Shown one piece after another: positions 20,406-32,094 of a stretch of DNA of 64,000 bases. Origin of the DNA: Amaranthus tricolor. Taxonomy: Eukaryota > Streptophyta > Magnoliopsida > Caryophyllales > Amaranthaceae. Position 1 is the first letter of the stretch. Every line of letters starts with the position of its first letter. Below the pieces are notes generated by a model. That model saw only the letters and a list, made by a program, of their open reading frames with translations. It searched no databases and was not told where the DNA came from. The DNA is taken from the NCBI RefSeq assembly GCF_026212465.1, contig NC_080057.1:15572987-15636986 (forward strand). Reading direction: 5' to 3'. Made by a program: the position numbers and the translations under genes.

Positions 20406-23400
20406 CTCCCCCGCAGTCGTAGCGAGAGCATTACGGATGCTTAGACTGGTACGGAAGTCATCAAACAAAATCCGTGGAAGACCCTTCGTAAAAATGTCTG
20501 CAATTTGATAACGAGAAGGAACATGTAACACTCGTACTTCGCCTTTAGCGACCTTTTCTCGTACGAAATAAATATCCATCTCAATATGTTTTGTACGTTG
20601 ATGTTGTACGGGATTGCCAGAGAGGTAGATGGCACTCACATTATCACATAAACAATAGTCGCTTTATGAATAGGAAAATGAAGCTCAAGCAATAAATTTC
20701 TAAGCCAACAAGAATCAGATACTACGTTAGCAACCCCGCGATATTCGGCCTCTGCACTTGATTTAGATATAGTAGGCTGCCGTTTAGAAGACCAGAAGAT
20801 CAAATTGTCACCCAAAAACACACAATAACCCGAAGTAGATCTTCTAGTGTCGGGGCAACCCCCCCAATCCGCATCAGTATAAGCTACGAGGTTGTCAATA
20901 GAAGACTTATACAAATGCAAGCCAAAAGATAAAGTACCTTGTAAGTAACGCAAGATACGCTTCAGGGCTCCCATATGCGCATTGCGCGGATCATGCATAT
21001 GAAGGCAAACCTGTTGAACAACATATGAGATATCTGGTCTAGTAAAAGTCAGATATTGAAGAGCACCAGCAAGACTTCTGTATTTAGTGGGATCTGCATA
21101 ATGATATAAGCAGAATATAAGATCTGTGCCTATAAATAAACAGAGAATTATCAGAGGTACTGTTAGCAAATCCAATAGAGATGACAAAATCTGCAAACCG
21201 CTGATACCAGGCTCGTGGAGCCTGTTTTAGACCATAGAGAGAACCTCGCAATAGACAAACATAGTCAGGGCGACTTTTGTCGCGAAAACCCATGGGCTGA
21301 TGCATATAAACTGTTTCATTGAGAGAACCATGCAAAAAAGCATTCTTAACATCCAACTGATGGATCGACCAAGAATGTGAAATAGCAATACTTAGAACAG
21401 TACGAATAGTAGCCGGTTTTACAACCGGACTGAAAGTCTCATCACAATCAATACCTGGCTGCTGAGTCTTACCATTAGCAACGAGACGAGCCTTGTATCT
21501 CTCAAAAGAACCATCGGAATTTCGTTTATGACGAAAAATCCACATAGAGCGTATGACGTTCACATTAGGGGGCCGAGGAACCAAATCCCATGTATGATTA
21601 TCAATAAGAGCATTAATTTCATCTAACATTGCATTTTTCCAATTAGGGTCATTAATAGCACTAACCGGGTCCTTTGGTATAGGAGATATGGATGTAGTGG
21701 TAATTGTGTTGAGGTTGGAAAAATACTTGGGGTTAGGTTTTATAATGCCGTCCTTAGCTCGGGTGGTCATAAGATGAGGAGCGGGGTTAGAAGGTGGTAT
21801 TGCGGCCTGACTGCTGGTGGTAGCAGACCTGCCGGAGGTGGTAGACGAGAGTTGGGATTGATCCTCACGTCGTGAGGAAGTGAGGATGGGGCTTTCAATC
21901 ATGGGTTGATGCAAGGTAGGAGTGTGCTGGGCTTCAGTGGTAGGAGAGCCCATTTGAAAGGGTGTGAGAGTGGAGCCCAATTGAGATGTTGAGATGTTGG
22001 GTGGAGCATTCTGCGGCCCATTTGAGAAGATAGGGGCTGTGGGCTGGGCTTGCTGATTTGTGTACAAATCAGGAGGGTGATTTAATGGACTTGTATCTAA
22101 GAAATTGTAGTCATCATAAATTGGTTTGTGATATTTTGAGAAAGGAAATTCGATTTCTATAAATTTCACATGCCTACAAATGATGATTTGTCCATTTGTT
22201 AAATTATAGCACTGTGAACCACGATGATTTGGCGCGGGGCCAAGGTAGACACAGGGAGTGGAACGTTCTTGCAATTTGTTTATAGTGGTAGAAGGAAAAA
22301 GGGGAAAACATAAACAACCAAAAATATGTAATTCGGAATAATTGGGATTACGTTGGTATAAAATTTGAGTTGGAGATTTATAATTTAATATTTTGGTGGG
22401 AAGAATGTTGAGGAGGTAGGTAGCCATGGCTAGAGCATGATGCCAAAAGGAATGGGGCAATGAAGCATGAGCAAGAAGGGTTCGAATTATATTGTTTACT
22501 GTTTTAATGTGGCGTTCTGCTTTTCCATTTTGAGGAGAGGTGTGGGGACAAGAGAGGCGAAAGAGCATGCCTTGGTTTTCAAAAAAAATTTTTAAGATTA
22601 CCATTAACATATTCAGTGCCATTGTCACATTGAAAAGTCTTAATATTGCGTTCAAATTGCGTTTGGACAATTTTGTGAAAAGATTGAAAAAGATGTTTGA
22701 CCTGTGATTTTTTTGAAATTGGATAAGTCCATAAGAATTTGCTATAATCATCAAGAAATAAGAGATAATAACAATGACCAGATGAATTAATAATAGGAGA
22801 AGTCCAAAGGTCACTGTGAATAATATCGAAAGGAAAAATAGTGTGCGACATTGATTTATAAAAAGGAAGTTTAACGTGTTAAGATCTAAGTACAACATTG
22901 CCAGGGTGTCCTAATCGATTATGCCAAAGATCGGAAGAAAGAGCAGTAAAATTTGAATGTTTGACTGGAGAGGTGGCTTGACTGGAAGAAAGGATTGGAT
23001 AAAGGTTACTGGAACTGTCACATCTCATTAGTTGGGCTCCCGTCTATAAATCATTCACAGAAAAACCATAAGGGTCAAAAGAAATAGAAACCATATTGTC
23101 AGTTGTGAATTTTCGTACGGAAATTAAGTTCTTTATTATTTTGGGAGCATGCAAAACATGGTTTAAGGTGAAGGGAGGGTACGGATAAGGCAAAGTAGCA
23201 CTACCATGACCAATAATTGGAACTAAATTACCATTACCAACAACAATATTATGATTTTTAATGCTCGAATTGACATAAGTGGAGAGAATACCTTGGTCGG
23301 CCGTCATATAAGATGTTGCACCAGTGTCCATATAATAATTCGGATCCGTGCGGTTGATGTTAGCTAGCATTTGCATTGCGGCTTGAATGTGTGTGGGGGT

Positions 23401-23631
23401 TGGATTCGGCACAGTAGGATTGTGGAGATGGACCCAAGATACCAGGCCCATTTGATCGTGGCCCATTTGATGAAGCAGTAGGCCTAGGTGCCCAAGGCTG
23501 TGTTGGATATGGGCAGGGAGGAGTGGGCCATTGGGCCTGCCACTGAGCCCAAGGAGCAGACTAGGAGTTTGGTCTTTGCTGAAATAACCAAGGTTGACCA
23601 TTGAAATTATTTTGTTGTTGGGCCGGCCCAC
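20400..23631 (-). pseudogene. pol: Copia pol (protease-integrase-RT-RNase H), broken
   Basis: Pieces in different frames follow one another on the minus strand. Protease with MDTGATSYM (near 23330); gag-pre-integrase LWHNRLGHPGN (near 22910); integrase with HSDLWTSP, DNGTEYVNG and SPQNGKAERHIKTVN (22480-22820); RT opening PNVNVIRSMWIFRHK, KARLVANGKTQQPGIDCDETFSPV, QLDVKNAFLHG and [13 protein letters not shown] (to about 21190); RNase H with YTDADWGGCPDTRRSTSGY and SKSSAEAEYRG (20740-20900); and the tail KHIEMDIYFVREKV..ADIFTKGL. The stretch that should hold the YVDD active site and the following thumb (about 80 residues) is missing: the text jumps from SLFIYRHRS to DPTKYRSLAGALQYL near 21090-21140. 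The last codons read through the polypurine tract, and the stop (TAG) is within the first bases of the 3' LTR. It cannot make active RT. Confidence 0.9.
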
Positions 23632-24421
23632 TAAAATTTTGAGCAGCCTTATTAAAAGGCTTGGAAGGCTTTTTCTTTTGCTTGCTATTCATGTTGTAAC
23701 GAGAAGCAGAGGAGTCTGAGTGGTTCTTACCGGTGGTAGAGACGAGAGCAGTGGGTGAACGGCCATGGGAGCCACCTTCCTTGGCTAATCGATTTTTGAT
23801 GGTACGCTCAGCTAATTTAAGACGAGATCGGCATGATTCAAAGGAGGGCAAGGGTTCCTGATTTTGGATGAAGTCCACCGTACCGGCGTATGCTTCGGGT
23901 AATCCGGCAGTAAGTTTAAGAATAAGACGGGTATCGGGAATCGGAGCATCAACATTCGCAAGACGATCAGCGAGGGATTTGATGTGATTGCAATAACCGT
24001 CAATAGATGAGAAATTGTCGAAATCAAGGTCAGCGAGTTCTTGTTCGAGATGAGACGCTCTGGATGCTTTGTTATCTTGAAACATAGACTCGAGACGAGC
24101 CCAAGCACTTTGAGCAGTATCATCTTTGAGAAGGATAGCAGTGAGAAGGTCAGGAGAAATGGAACCGTAGATCCAATTGAGGACTGCAGCATCAAGACGT
24201 TTCCAATAGACCAAGTCTGCCGATTTCAAATTCTCATATGCACTGAGCTCCGTGGCGTCAGTTGGAGGTATGATGTGATTCGTAAGGTCGTGAACCCTAC
24301 AAAGAACTTTGAAGAGGGCGGCCCAAGAGTGATACATTCCGGCGGTGTCCAAGGTAATCGGAATAAGTGATTTGACATTTGTGATGGCAAATGCAGGGTG
24401 GTATTTTGGAGTGTCGGCCAT
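23561..24421 (-). CDS. gag: Copia Gag protein
   Basis: From the first sensible ATG after the PBS (complement of 24419-24421) a frame of 286 codons encodes MADTPKYHPAFAITNVKSLI.., VYWKRLDAAVLNWIYGSISPDLL, AWARLESMFQDNKASRASHL, DYCNHIKSLADRLANVD-like segments and LKLTAGLPEAY, typical of the copia gag (UBN2/retrotran_gag family). The C-terminal part is rich in Asn, Gln, Ser and Lys with no CCHC knuckle visible. It ends in a stop (RPNS then TAG) where related elements read on into protease, so this may be a nonsense mutation separating gag from pol. The frame can be extended upstream into the LTR (MNSKHHLL), but this part is the leader. Confidence 0.8.
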   Translation of the reverse strand: MADTPKYHPAFAITNVKSLIPITLDTAGMYHSWAALFKVLCRVHDLTNHIIPPTDATELSAYENLKSADLVYWKRLDAAVLNWIYGSISPDLLTAILLKDDTAQSAWARLESMFQDNKASRASHLEQELADLDFDNFSSIDGYCNHIKSLADRLANVDAPIPDTRLILKLTAGLPEAYAGTVDFIQNQEPLPSFESCRSRLKLAERTIKNRLAKEGGSHGRSPTALVSTTGKNHSDSSASRYNMNSKQKKKPSKPFNKAAQNFSGPAQQQNNFNGQPWLFQQRPNS

Positions 24422-24505
24422 GAAGTATTGCAGCGGAAGAAGATGAATACGATGAGGAAGAAGAAGAAGTTTGGGCCGTGAGGATCGTAGAGTACTATGA
24501 TACCA

Positions 24506-24691
24506 TGTAAGAAGATGATGCTTGCTATTCATTTAGTTTTTCAGAAATAATATACAAAAACTACCGAGATATATTCGGCAACTCTTAGCTCTATTCTAGG
24601 CTAGGATTATGCTAACAAATATATACTTACTAAACTTGATTATATACCATAATTACAAAGTCAAAGAATATATGTGTGATATATTCTAACA
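24506..24691 (-). repeat. 5' LTR of the copia element
   Basis: The twin of 20220-20405. On the minus strand the PBS (complement of 24498-24505) follows directly. Confidence 0.93.
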
Positions 24692-25690
24692 GGTTGTCAA
24701 CATATTCATTTCAGAAAGAGGAATATTATGTTGATCACAAAATAAGGCCACTTTAACCTTCCCAACCATCATCGCTAAAATCCTGGATGCTCTCTTCGTA
24801 GCAGCAAGTAAATCATCCATTGCATTCAACATGTCTAGTTTACATTGTAAAGCTCGACAGAGTTAATCAATGAAACTTATAAGTTCTTAAATCATATGAA
24901 TTATAAAGATAAAATCATATGCCAACAACTTTCTTAAACCATATTTAGCGTCTCCATGTTGAGCGTATGAGAGATGATCATAGTGGCTATTTTTTCAAGT
25001 ACTGAACGGGTTGCATTGAGCATCTTCAACAAATTGCAAACTTATTTGTAATGGGAACTCCATCCAATGTCTCCTGGACGTTGCAAGGTACCAATTTGGT
25101 TTAATCATGAACTCATAACGATTTCTTCAATTTCAATTAATCGCTCCAATTCGGCTAATTGTTTTTCTTGTAGTTCATCACGACGCTTAGAAGAATAACT
25201 AACAGTATTTAGTATGAATATTAAATCTTTGAAAAAAATCAAACATCAGATACTTCTTTAGTAGCGGCAATAAGAGCCAATTGCAATTGATGTTCGTGAC
25301 AATGTACATAATATGCATAGGGGTTGTCATTCATAAAAAGTGCTTGCAAACCATTCCATTAATCTCGTATATTACTGGCACCATTATATCCCTTACCTCT
25401 AAAATCTGAAACATTCAACTCATGGTTAGATAAAACAATAGAAGAAATACATGTATGAAGAGTTTATGAGGCTTTGTCTTAATGTGTATGAACTCCAAGA
25501 ATCCCTTTTGCAAAAATCCATTTTTATCAACAAATCTTATGACAATAGCCCATCAATTCCTTTTTTTGATATGCCTCAAAATTTATCAGTTATTATACAA
25601 AATTTTAAATCATTAATCTCCTTACAAATTTCATTTCTTACTTTTTGAGCAAATACGTGCAAAATTTCCTTCTAAATAGATAAAGCTATA
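24692..25690 (-). pseudogene. hAT transposase relic, middle part, with stops
   Basis: On the minus strand there are short collinear pieces of a ZMYM1-like hAT transposase in changing frames: a segment near 25070-25200 with RRDELQEKQLAELERLIE, and one near 24750-24870 with CKLDMLNAMDDLLAATKRASRILA and VALFCDQHNIPLSEMN. It continues beyond the copia insertion at 20219. Several stops and frameshifts mark an old, dead copy. The left boundary of the whole transposon (terminal inverted repeats, 8-bp duplication) was not found. Confidence 0.65.
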
Positions 25691-27485
25691 TATTTATAAG
25701 GACTCTCCCCTTGATTAATATTCTAATACATGCCTATACTTAATAATATATAAAGTGAAAACAATTCACAATAAAATAAATAAAAGATGGCACAAAACTA
25801 AATTCAAAACATTAAAAAGCGAAAAGCAACATGACAACATGTCAACATCATTGAAAATTGAATATTAAAAGATAATAAAAAAAAAAAAAAAAACCAAATT
25901 AAATGAAAAACTCTTAAAAGTACATTAAAAAAGAAAAAGCAATGATACTCTTACAATTACACAGACACTTACCAGTTACCACAATTGACAATTGAGTACT
26001 ACAATTCACTTTTAAAAGAATGGCTAAATAGAGGCAAAGCAAAGCAGCAATGGATTATGAACAGTTTGTGAGTTCGTCAATCTTCAATTATCTTTGATCT
26101 TACTCACTAGCAACTCGACAATGGAGTAATATACTGGCAAAGGTTACGACACCGACATGACGGCACCAGGCAACAGATTGAAATTTTTGCTCTCCCAAAA
26201 GAGTAATTCGTCTTTTTCAACGGCTGAAAAGCAAAACCCGTTATTCTTGAATTTTGATATGTGTTTTTTAAAATTAGTTTTTCCTTTTGATTAATAGGGT
26301 TTCTAAGATGCAAATTTGTGTTTTAAAGACATTGATATGCTTTTTTCCTTTTTTTCTTAATATGTGTACATAATTTTTTTGATTTTTTTTCATAACCTGG
26401 TTTTTGAACCATAGAAGCCCGGGTTTAAATTTGCCCCTTGATTATATAATTACTTCTTTTGTTTGTTTAATTATCGATGACATCATCAAATGAAATCGAA
26501 GGAAAATTCTCTTATGAGAAATTAATACATAATCATGTATATAAGTGATTTTAAACGTGAAATACAAGTTATCTAAATTTAACTATTTTAAATACACCTT
26601 TTTTACACCATAGTAAATCAAATTGAGGACAAAAATCATCTAAAAAACAGCCTTAACCAGCCCAAACCAACCTTAACTAGCTATCCCACAAGTGCACCTC
26701 TACCCCTTTTTTAATCTTTGTATACCTATATACTCAAGCAAATTGCTCTACCAAAAACTCATTTTATTCTACCCAAAGCTTATGCATCATTACAATTATA
26801 CAAAGGCAAGAATAAAGAGCCAAAACAACCAGAAATTCTGTCTCCAAAATCATGTGAACACCCCCTTTCACTTCAACAGATTCACAAACTCATTCTAAGA
26901 GTTTCTCTCAAAAACCTCTACAAATCTTACATGTGTAACACCCAAGTATTTTAAGTACTTAATATATTTTAAGTACATGATAAAAGAACATGTTTGTAAA
27001 TGATTGAAATGTTAGATTTCTTGTGGAATTTATAGAACATGTGTAGGATTTGAATATGAAATTTTGACATTAATTATAATTCATTTTAGGGTTGTAATAT
27101 TCAGTGTTTTAGAGGAAAATAATATCATTGGATTTTAATTTTATTATCATTATTACAAACCAACGTCGTCATTGTTACATTATAGGCACGAAAACTATGT
27201 ATTTTGAAAAGTAATATCATTGTTTTTATATGTTGAAAGTTGAGGAACAATTTGGGTAAATTTCATGAATTTTATTAATTTATTAAAAAAACGATATTTC
27301 ATGCACTTTTTGCATTAAAATACTTAGCGTACTCTAAAAACTATGAAACTTGGTACCCCAAGAATTTTGATATGTTCTAAACGCAATGGTGAAGTTGAAT
27401 TTTGAGTTTGTAACAATGACATATTACCGTATCTTAATAATTATTACTTCATCTTTAGTACATAATATGTTCATTATTACATATA

Positions 27486-27497
<12 letters not shown>
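25691..27497. other. AT-rich intergenic DNA
   Basis: Contains an A-run at about 25869-25893 and many T- or A-rich tracts. Frames of 68-78 codons are not convincing. Nothing else is recognised. Confidence 0.45.
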
Positions 27498-27538
<41 letters not shown>

Positions 27539-27566
27539 TATATATGTGTGTGTATATATATATGTG
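27498..27566. repeat. Compound (TA)n-(CA)n-(TA)n-(TG)n microsatellite
   Basis: Successive runs of TA, CA, TA, TG, TA and TG dinucleotides. The CA and TG runs are complementary, so the block can fold back on itself. Confidence 0.9.
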
Positions 27567-27828
27567 TGCGTCCGATCTAATAAGAAGGATGAAAAATATT
27601 TTTATTTAATTTTTTTTGTCACGATAAATACAAAAAAGGATACTATGTTATAAAGTAAGAACATTTTAAAAATTTATGTCATAGTCACTTTTCTGTGTAA
27701 CATAATTATTTTTACAATTATGTGTTTTTGGCTCAATCGTGACCATATATTTTTATATTTTAGTGAAATCAAGGTCGTAAAGTCTTTCTTACCCTTTTCA
27801 TTTTCAACATCCTTCTCATTGGATTCCT

Positions 27829-27992
<164 letters not shown>

Positions 27993-28296
27993 AAGTGGAC
28001 CTTCTAGGACTGGATACAATTAATTAGTGAGCTAATACTGGATTAGCTCTTAGGGTTTTATCTTTAAGAAGATCAATGCTGGGTGTTTAAAGGTTTGTTT
28101 TGCTATCAAGCCAATCTTGCAATATAGTCACATTGGTTGTCAATATGTGTCATGCACAGAAAACACAGGTTAGAAGGGCTCGCTCGGAATGTGATTTTGG
28201 GGACCTTCTCTGATGCTTAAGTCAGTAAATATCTAAAGTGGTTGCCTGATAAATCTTTGCCCAAGTGCACAGTGGCTTTTAGCTTGGAGAATTAAT
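27993..28296. other. Unassigned spacer
   Basis: No gene or repeat recognised between the TA tract and the MITE. Confidence 0.4.
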
Positions 28297-28304
28297 ACCA
28301 TGAG

Positions 28305-28788
28305 TATGGGTGAACACGGTTCGGTTTGGTCTAGTCTAATACTAAAATCAAACCAAACTAAAAATTCCAGTCTGAAAATTTTTCAGACCGGACTAAACCG
28401 TTTTACAACAGTCTGGTCTAGTTTGGTCTACGATTTTTTTTATTTATATTTTTGTCCAAATTAATACATGTATTTATACAAATATTTCACACCTACGATC
28501 TATAAATATAATAATTTGTAATTAGTTGTTAACATCAACATCATTCGAGTATATATTACTATATAAAAATAACTACATCTTGAAATATCTAGGTAGCAAC
28601 TTAATTTTTTAAATATAGTTTGCGTCCGGTCTGGTCTAGAACATAAAAAATCGAGATTAGACCGTAAACCGTAATTTAATTTGAAAGAAACCAGACTAGG
28701 CTATTTAAACCGTAGACCAAACCAAATACTAAAATTTTGGTTTGGCTCGGTTTGGTTTACGGTTTAGACCAAACTTTGTTCAGCCCTA
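28305..28788. mobile_element. hAT-like non-autonomous element (MITE)
   Basis: 484 bp with imperfect inverted ends TATGGGTGAACACGGTTCGG and, on the opposite strand, TAGGGCTGAACAAAGTTTGG. Flanking octamers ACCATGAG (28297-28304) and ACCATTAC (28789-28796) agree at 6 of 8 positions, fitting an aged 8-bp hAT target duplication. The subterminal regions are full of GGTTTGGTCTA-type motifs in both orientations. No ORF. Confidence 0.55.
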
Positions 28789-28796
28789 ACCATTAC

Positions 28797-29329
28797 TTGT
28801 TTGCGGCGTGAGGACTAAATCCTTAACGTAGAAAATTTTCTTGTCGAATAAATGCTATTAATTTGAAGGAATGTTCTTATAATTAATTCGCTCTCAATAA
28901 ATATCCTTGAAGATGAATTGAGAGTAAAATACTTGCAATATTGAAGATTAGAAACCTCGTATGGGAAGCGCGACCTTGTGATAATACCGTTATTTGATGT
29001 TTGGACATTCCTTTGGATTTTTGAGTAGAGGGAACTATTAATTTCCACGTGGCTCTCTTTCGTTGGTCTGAAATCGTGCATTAAATGACAAGCTTTAACT
29101 TTCTTAAAAAAAGTGAGGTCTTTCAATTCTCTATAGCTGCGTGCCTCAGAGAGGTAATAATTGTAGAAGATCCATCTTTGGGTTTCTATGTTGCCTCTAC
29201 TTTTCATTAATTACCCAAATTCCTATAAAATTTTCCATATCTTTTGATTTTCCAACTAAGCTAAAACCTTTTAGTTCTCCTTTATGTTTCTAGAACTCTA
29301 GCCCTTTCTCTCCAAACTAAAAAAATCCG
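28797..29329. other. Spacer; one unconvincing minus-strand frame
   Basis: A 130-codon open frame on the minus strand (28815-29207) has no recognisable domain and ordinary AT-rich composition. I do not call it a gene. Otherwise empty. Confidence 0.4.
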
Positions 29330-30105
29330 GTTTGCTTAACCCGGCCCGAATTATTCGGTATCCAGTTCTTACAATCGGATATTTTACCGGTTAGTAAAAA
29401 TCGGATAATCCAAATCGGATACCTGGTTTTAAAATCAGATATTCAAGTCGGATACAGATACCATTTTTTTGTAAATCCGGGTACCTGGTATTGCGGTTTT
29501 TTTTTACATATTTATCCTGCTAGACCTTAGCTTTAGGTATTTAAGAAAAGTAAAAACCCTTAGAATGCTTCATTTTCTCAAATTTGACTTCTCTGTTTAT
29601 TTTCAGCGCCTCTTCTTCCTCCTGTCCTTTTCATCAATTGATCTGTAGTCTTCATTCCCTCTTCTGCTCTTCATCTTTGCCCATTAGGCCATTACCGCTG
29701 GCAGCCTCTTCAGTCTTCACCTTTAGGATATTTGATATTTGATATGGGAAAGTGAATAGAAAAATAATGGTGATACAACTATCCACATAAACTTAGAAAA
29801 GGAAAAACAACGACTTTATTTAATCTTCTGGAAAATAATGACTTTGAGGATGTTTGATATAATATGCATATGCAATTTCAAGTTACTTGAATTACCGGTG
29901 ATTTTAATTTGTTTATCTATACGTAGGTATTAAAGTGATATGTTTAAAAAATATTCTAAAAGGAAAAAAAAACAATCGAAAAACACATGTTTGAATGCAA
30001 AAAGATAAAAAGGATTTAAAAAGTCCAATAATACCGGGTATTCGGATCCGACCCGGATTAAATCAGGTATTCGGATTCCAAATATCCGATTTGATCCAGG
30101 TCTAA
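29330..30105. repeat. Degenerate foldback element with CGGATA-type subterminal motifs
   Basis: The left part (29330-29500) is dense in TCGGATA/ACCCGG/GGTACCTGG motifs, and the right part (30030-30105) holds inverted counterparts (GGTATTCGGATCCG, TATCCGATTTGATCC). The arrangement resembles non-autonomous hAT-type elements, like the one at 28305. Ends and target duplication could not be fixed. The middle (29580-29740) is a pyrimidine-rich stretch with no gene. Confidence 0.4.
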
Positions 30106-30201
30106 CGTTTTATTTGTTTTTTGAATGCTATTTATATTTCATTCTTAATTTGCATTTAATTCTTAATATATAAATTCAAATATAAGTAAAGTGTAATCTT
30201 A

Positions 30202-30969
30202 GGGGCTGTTTGTTGGATGTAATAATCAAAGGGAAAGGGAATGGACAGACCCAATTCTCTTTGTTGTTGTTTGTTTGCCACTTTCTATCATTTCCTTTTC
30301 CCTTTTTTATTTTTGGGTTTACCCAAAATTGGCCCACACTCATTCCCCACCCTCCCCAAGACTTTTCCATTCTCATTCCCCACTTCATTACCCATCACTT
30401 AAAATTTGAACTTTGATTTACGGGTATTGTTATAATTCATCACTCTTTTCATTTTATCGCCACCCCTAATTAAAATTACGAATTTGCCTGTCGGACTTAA
30501 TAACACTATTATCAACTAAATTAATAAAAAAATTATTAATAAAAAATTAAAAATTAATTAACAACTAAATTTTAATTAATATATTATTATTATATTAAAA
30601 AATAATTAAACATTCAAATGAATTATTTAAATTCAAAACTAATTATTATAATAACATTATCATAATATAATATTATATTAAAATAAAATAATTTATTACA
30701 ACATTTATTTAAATAACAATAACTTAAAAAATAAATTAATTAAACAAAAATTTCATAATTCGAAATTTTTAAAAAAATAAAAAAAAAATACCAGTCGCAC
30801 AAAAAGTGCGATTGTACCTAGGTCGAGTCGCACAAAAAGTGCGACTCGACCTAGGTACAGTCACACTTTTTGTGCGACTGGTAATTTTTATTTTTTTTCA
30901 AAAAAATTGTTATTAATTTTATTTATATTATTATCGCTACTATTATTATTATTATTATTGTTGTTGTTG

Positions 30970-31004
<35 letters not shown>

Positions 31005-31348
31005 TGTAATCAATGGAGCTAGAAAGATATTATTTAGAGTTATGTTTTTTTTTCTTCATATTACAGACAAAAGATGATACATATTAATGATATTTTTAAA
31101 AAAAAATAAGTTTTTCAAGTTTATCTTATAATAATTAGTTATTTTTGGAAAAAATATAAAAGAATTTAAAAACTCATAATTTGAATCCTGAACTTGAACC
31201 AAACAGTCACAAAGGGAATCAATGAGCAGTTCATTCCGTTTCCTAAACACAGCCAAACGACTAGGCTAAATTAGGGGAATCTATTCCTTTCTCCTTCATT
31301 CCCTTTCTTCATTCCATTCCGATTCCCTTGTGCGAAGCAAACAACCCC
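30202..31348. mobile_element. PIF/Harbinger-like non-autonomous element
   Basis: Ends GGGGCTGTTTG and (inverted) GGGGTTGTTTG lie between TTA trinucleotides (30199-30201 and 31349-31351), the target preference of PIF/Harbinger. Inner subterminal parts also mirror each other (GGGAATGG/CCATTCC motifs). At 1147 bp it has no transposase frame. The middle is very AT-rich and contains a striking palindrome (30789-30883) and an (ATT/TTG)n tract near 30940-31000. Confidence 0.72.
30789..30883. repeat. Nested palindrome, 45-bp arms
   Basis: Arms 30789-30833 and 30839-30883 are complementary at 43 of 45 positions around a 5-A loop. Each arm itself contains GTCGCACAAAAAGTGCG-type small hairpins, so the block is a hairpin made of hairpins. 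CCTAGG occurs in each arm. Confidence 0.95.
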
Positions 31349-31500
31349 TTATTTAATTCTTTTTAATAAAGAAAATTTTCAATTATGCACAATTAGAGAT
31401 ATTATCAATTAATTTTTTCACCAACAAATTAAAACCGCGAAGAAAAGGCGGAAAATAGAAAAGCTCTTCAGTATTCCAAATTTCAAAAAGGAATAAAAAT

Positions 31501-31565
31501 CCACGTCATCAATCCGTGACGACTCATATTATCCAATTAGAAACTAGTTATCCTTCCTATATAGA
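31501..31565 (+). promoter_or_regulatory. Histone promoter of H2B gene 2
   Basis: 31501-31518 reads CCACGTCATCAATCCGTG, again the Type I hexamer/reversed-octamer layout with two mismatches. ATCCAATTA follows at 31531 and CTATATAGA near 31558. Spacing is similar to gene 1. Confidence 0.72.
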
Positions 31566-31668
31566 GACTGCCCTCTTCTTTTTCCTCATCCAAATAACTC
31601 TCACTCTCTCTCCCCCTTGTCATTCGAAAAATATCCGTTTCTTTTCTCTTAAAAAAAACCTCGTAACG

Positions 31669-32094
31669 ATGGCGCCAAAAGCCGAGAAGAAGCCGGCCGA
31701 GAAGAAACCATCCGCCGAGAAAGCCCCGGCTGAGAAGAAGCCAAAAGCGGGCAAGAAGCTTCCCAAAGAAGCTGGGGCCGCGGCCGGAGACAAGAAGAAA
31801 AAGAGAACAAAGAAAAGCGTCGAAACCTACAAGATCTACATCTTTAAGGTTTTGAAGCAAGTTCATCCTGATATTGGAATCTCTAGCAAAGCCATGAGTA
31901 TCATGAACAGCTTTATCAATGATATTTTTGAGAAGCTTGCACAAGAATCTTCTAAACTTGCAAGGTACAACAAGAAGCCGACCATTACTTCTCGCGAGAT
32001 TCAGACTGCTGTGAGACTTGTTCTTCCTGGTGAATTGGCCAAGCACGCTGTATCTGAGGGTACAAAGGCTGTTACCAAGTTCACTAGCTCTTAA
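31669..32094 (+). CDS. Histone H2B (gene 2)
   Basis: An intronless gene of 141 codons. The ATG at 31669 is chosen although the frame is open for 51 codons upstream, because the start then matches gene 1 ([14 protein letters not shown]) and the promoter and leader lie in the upstream part. The protein equals the product of 16296-16721 except Ser for Ala in the first tail repeat region and Ala for Gly near residue 44. Codons differ at many third positions, so the two genes are old duplicates kept under protein-level selection. Histone fold and C-terminal helix are complete. It serves as a nucleosome core component and pairs with H2A such as the gene at 55451-56321. Confidence 0.97.
   Translation: MAPKAEKKPAEKKPSAEKAPAEKKPKAGKKLPKEAGAAAGDKKKKRTKKSVETYKIYIFKVLKQVHPDIGISSKAMSIMNSFINDIFEKLAQESSKLARYNKKPTITSREIQTAVRLVLPGELAKHAVSEGTKAVTKFTSS

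Larger units (their letters stand above)
20220..24691 (-). mobile_element. Ty1/copia retrotransposon, young but defective, inserted in the hAT relic
   Basis: Complete ends: 186-bp LTRs at 20220-20405 and 24506-24691 differ at one base only, and perfect GGTTG duplications lie at 20215-20219 and 24692-24696. On the minus strand the PBS TGGTATCA (complement of 24498-24505) follows the 5' LTR and pairs with initiator tRNA-Met. The polypurine tract CTGCGGGGGAG (complement of 20406-20416) precedes the 3' LTR. The inner part encodes gag, protease, integrase, RT and RNase H in the copia order (integrase before RT), but with several stops and frameshifts, and a deletion removes the RT active site. Confidence 0.95.

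Noticed and set aside
28815..29207. 130-codon minus-strand frame
   Set aside because: No domain, no codon bias or promoter that I can see, flanked by MITE-like DNA; length is compatible with chance in this region.
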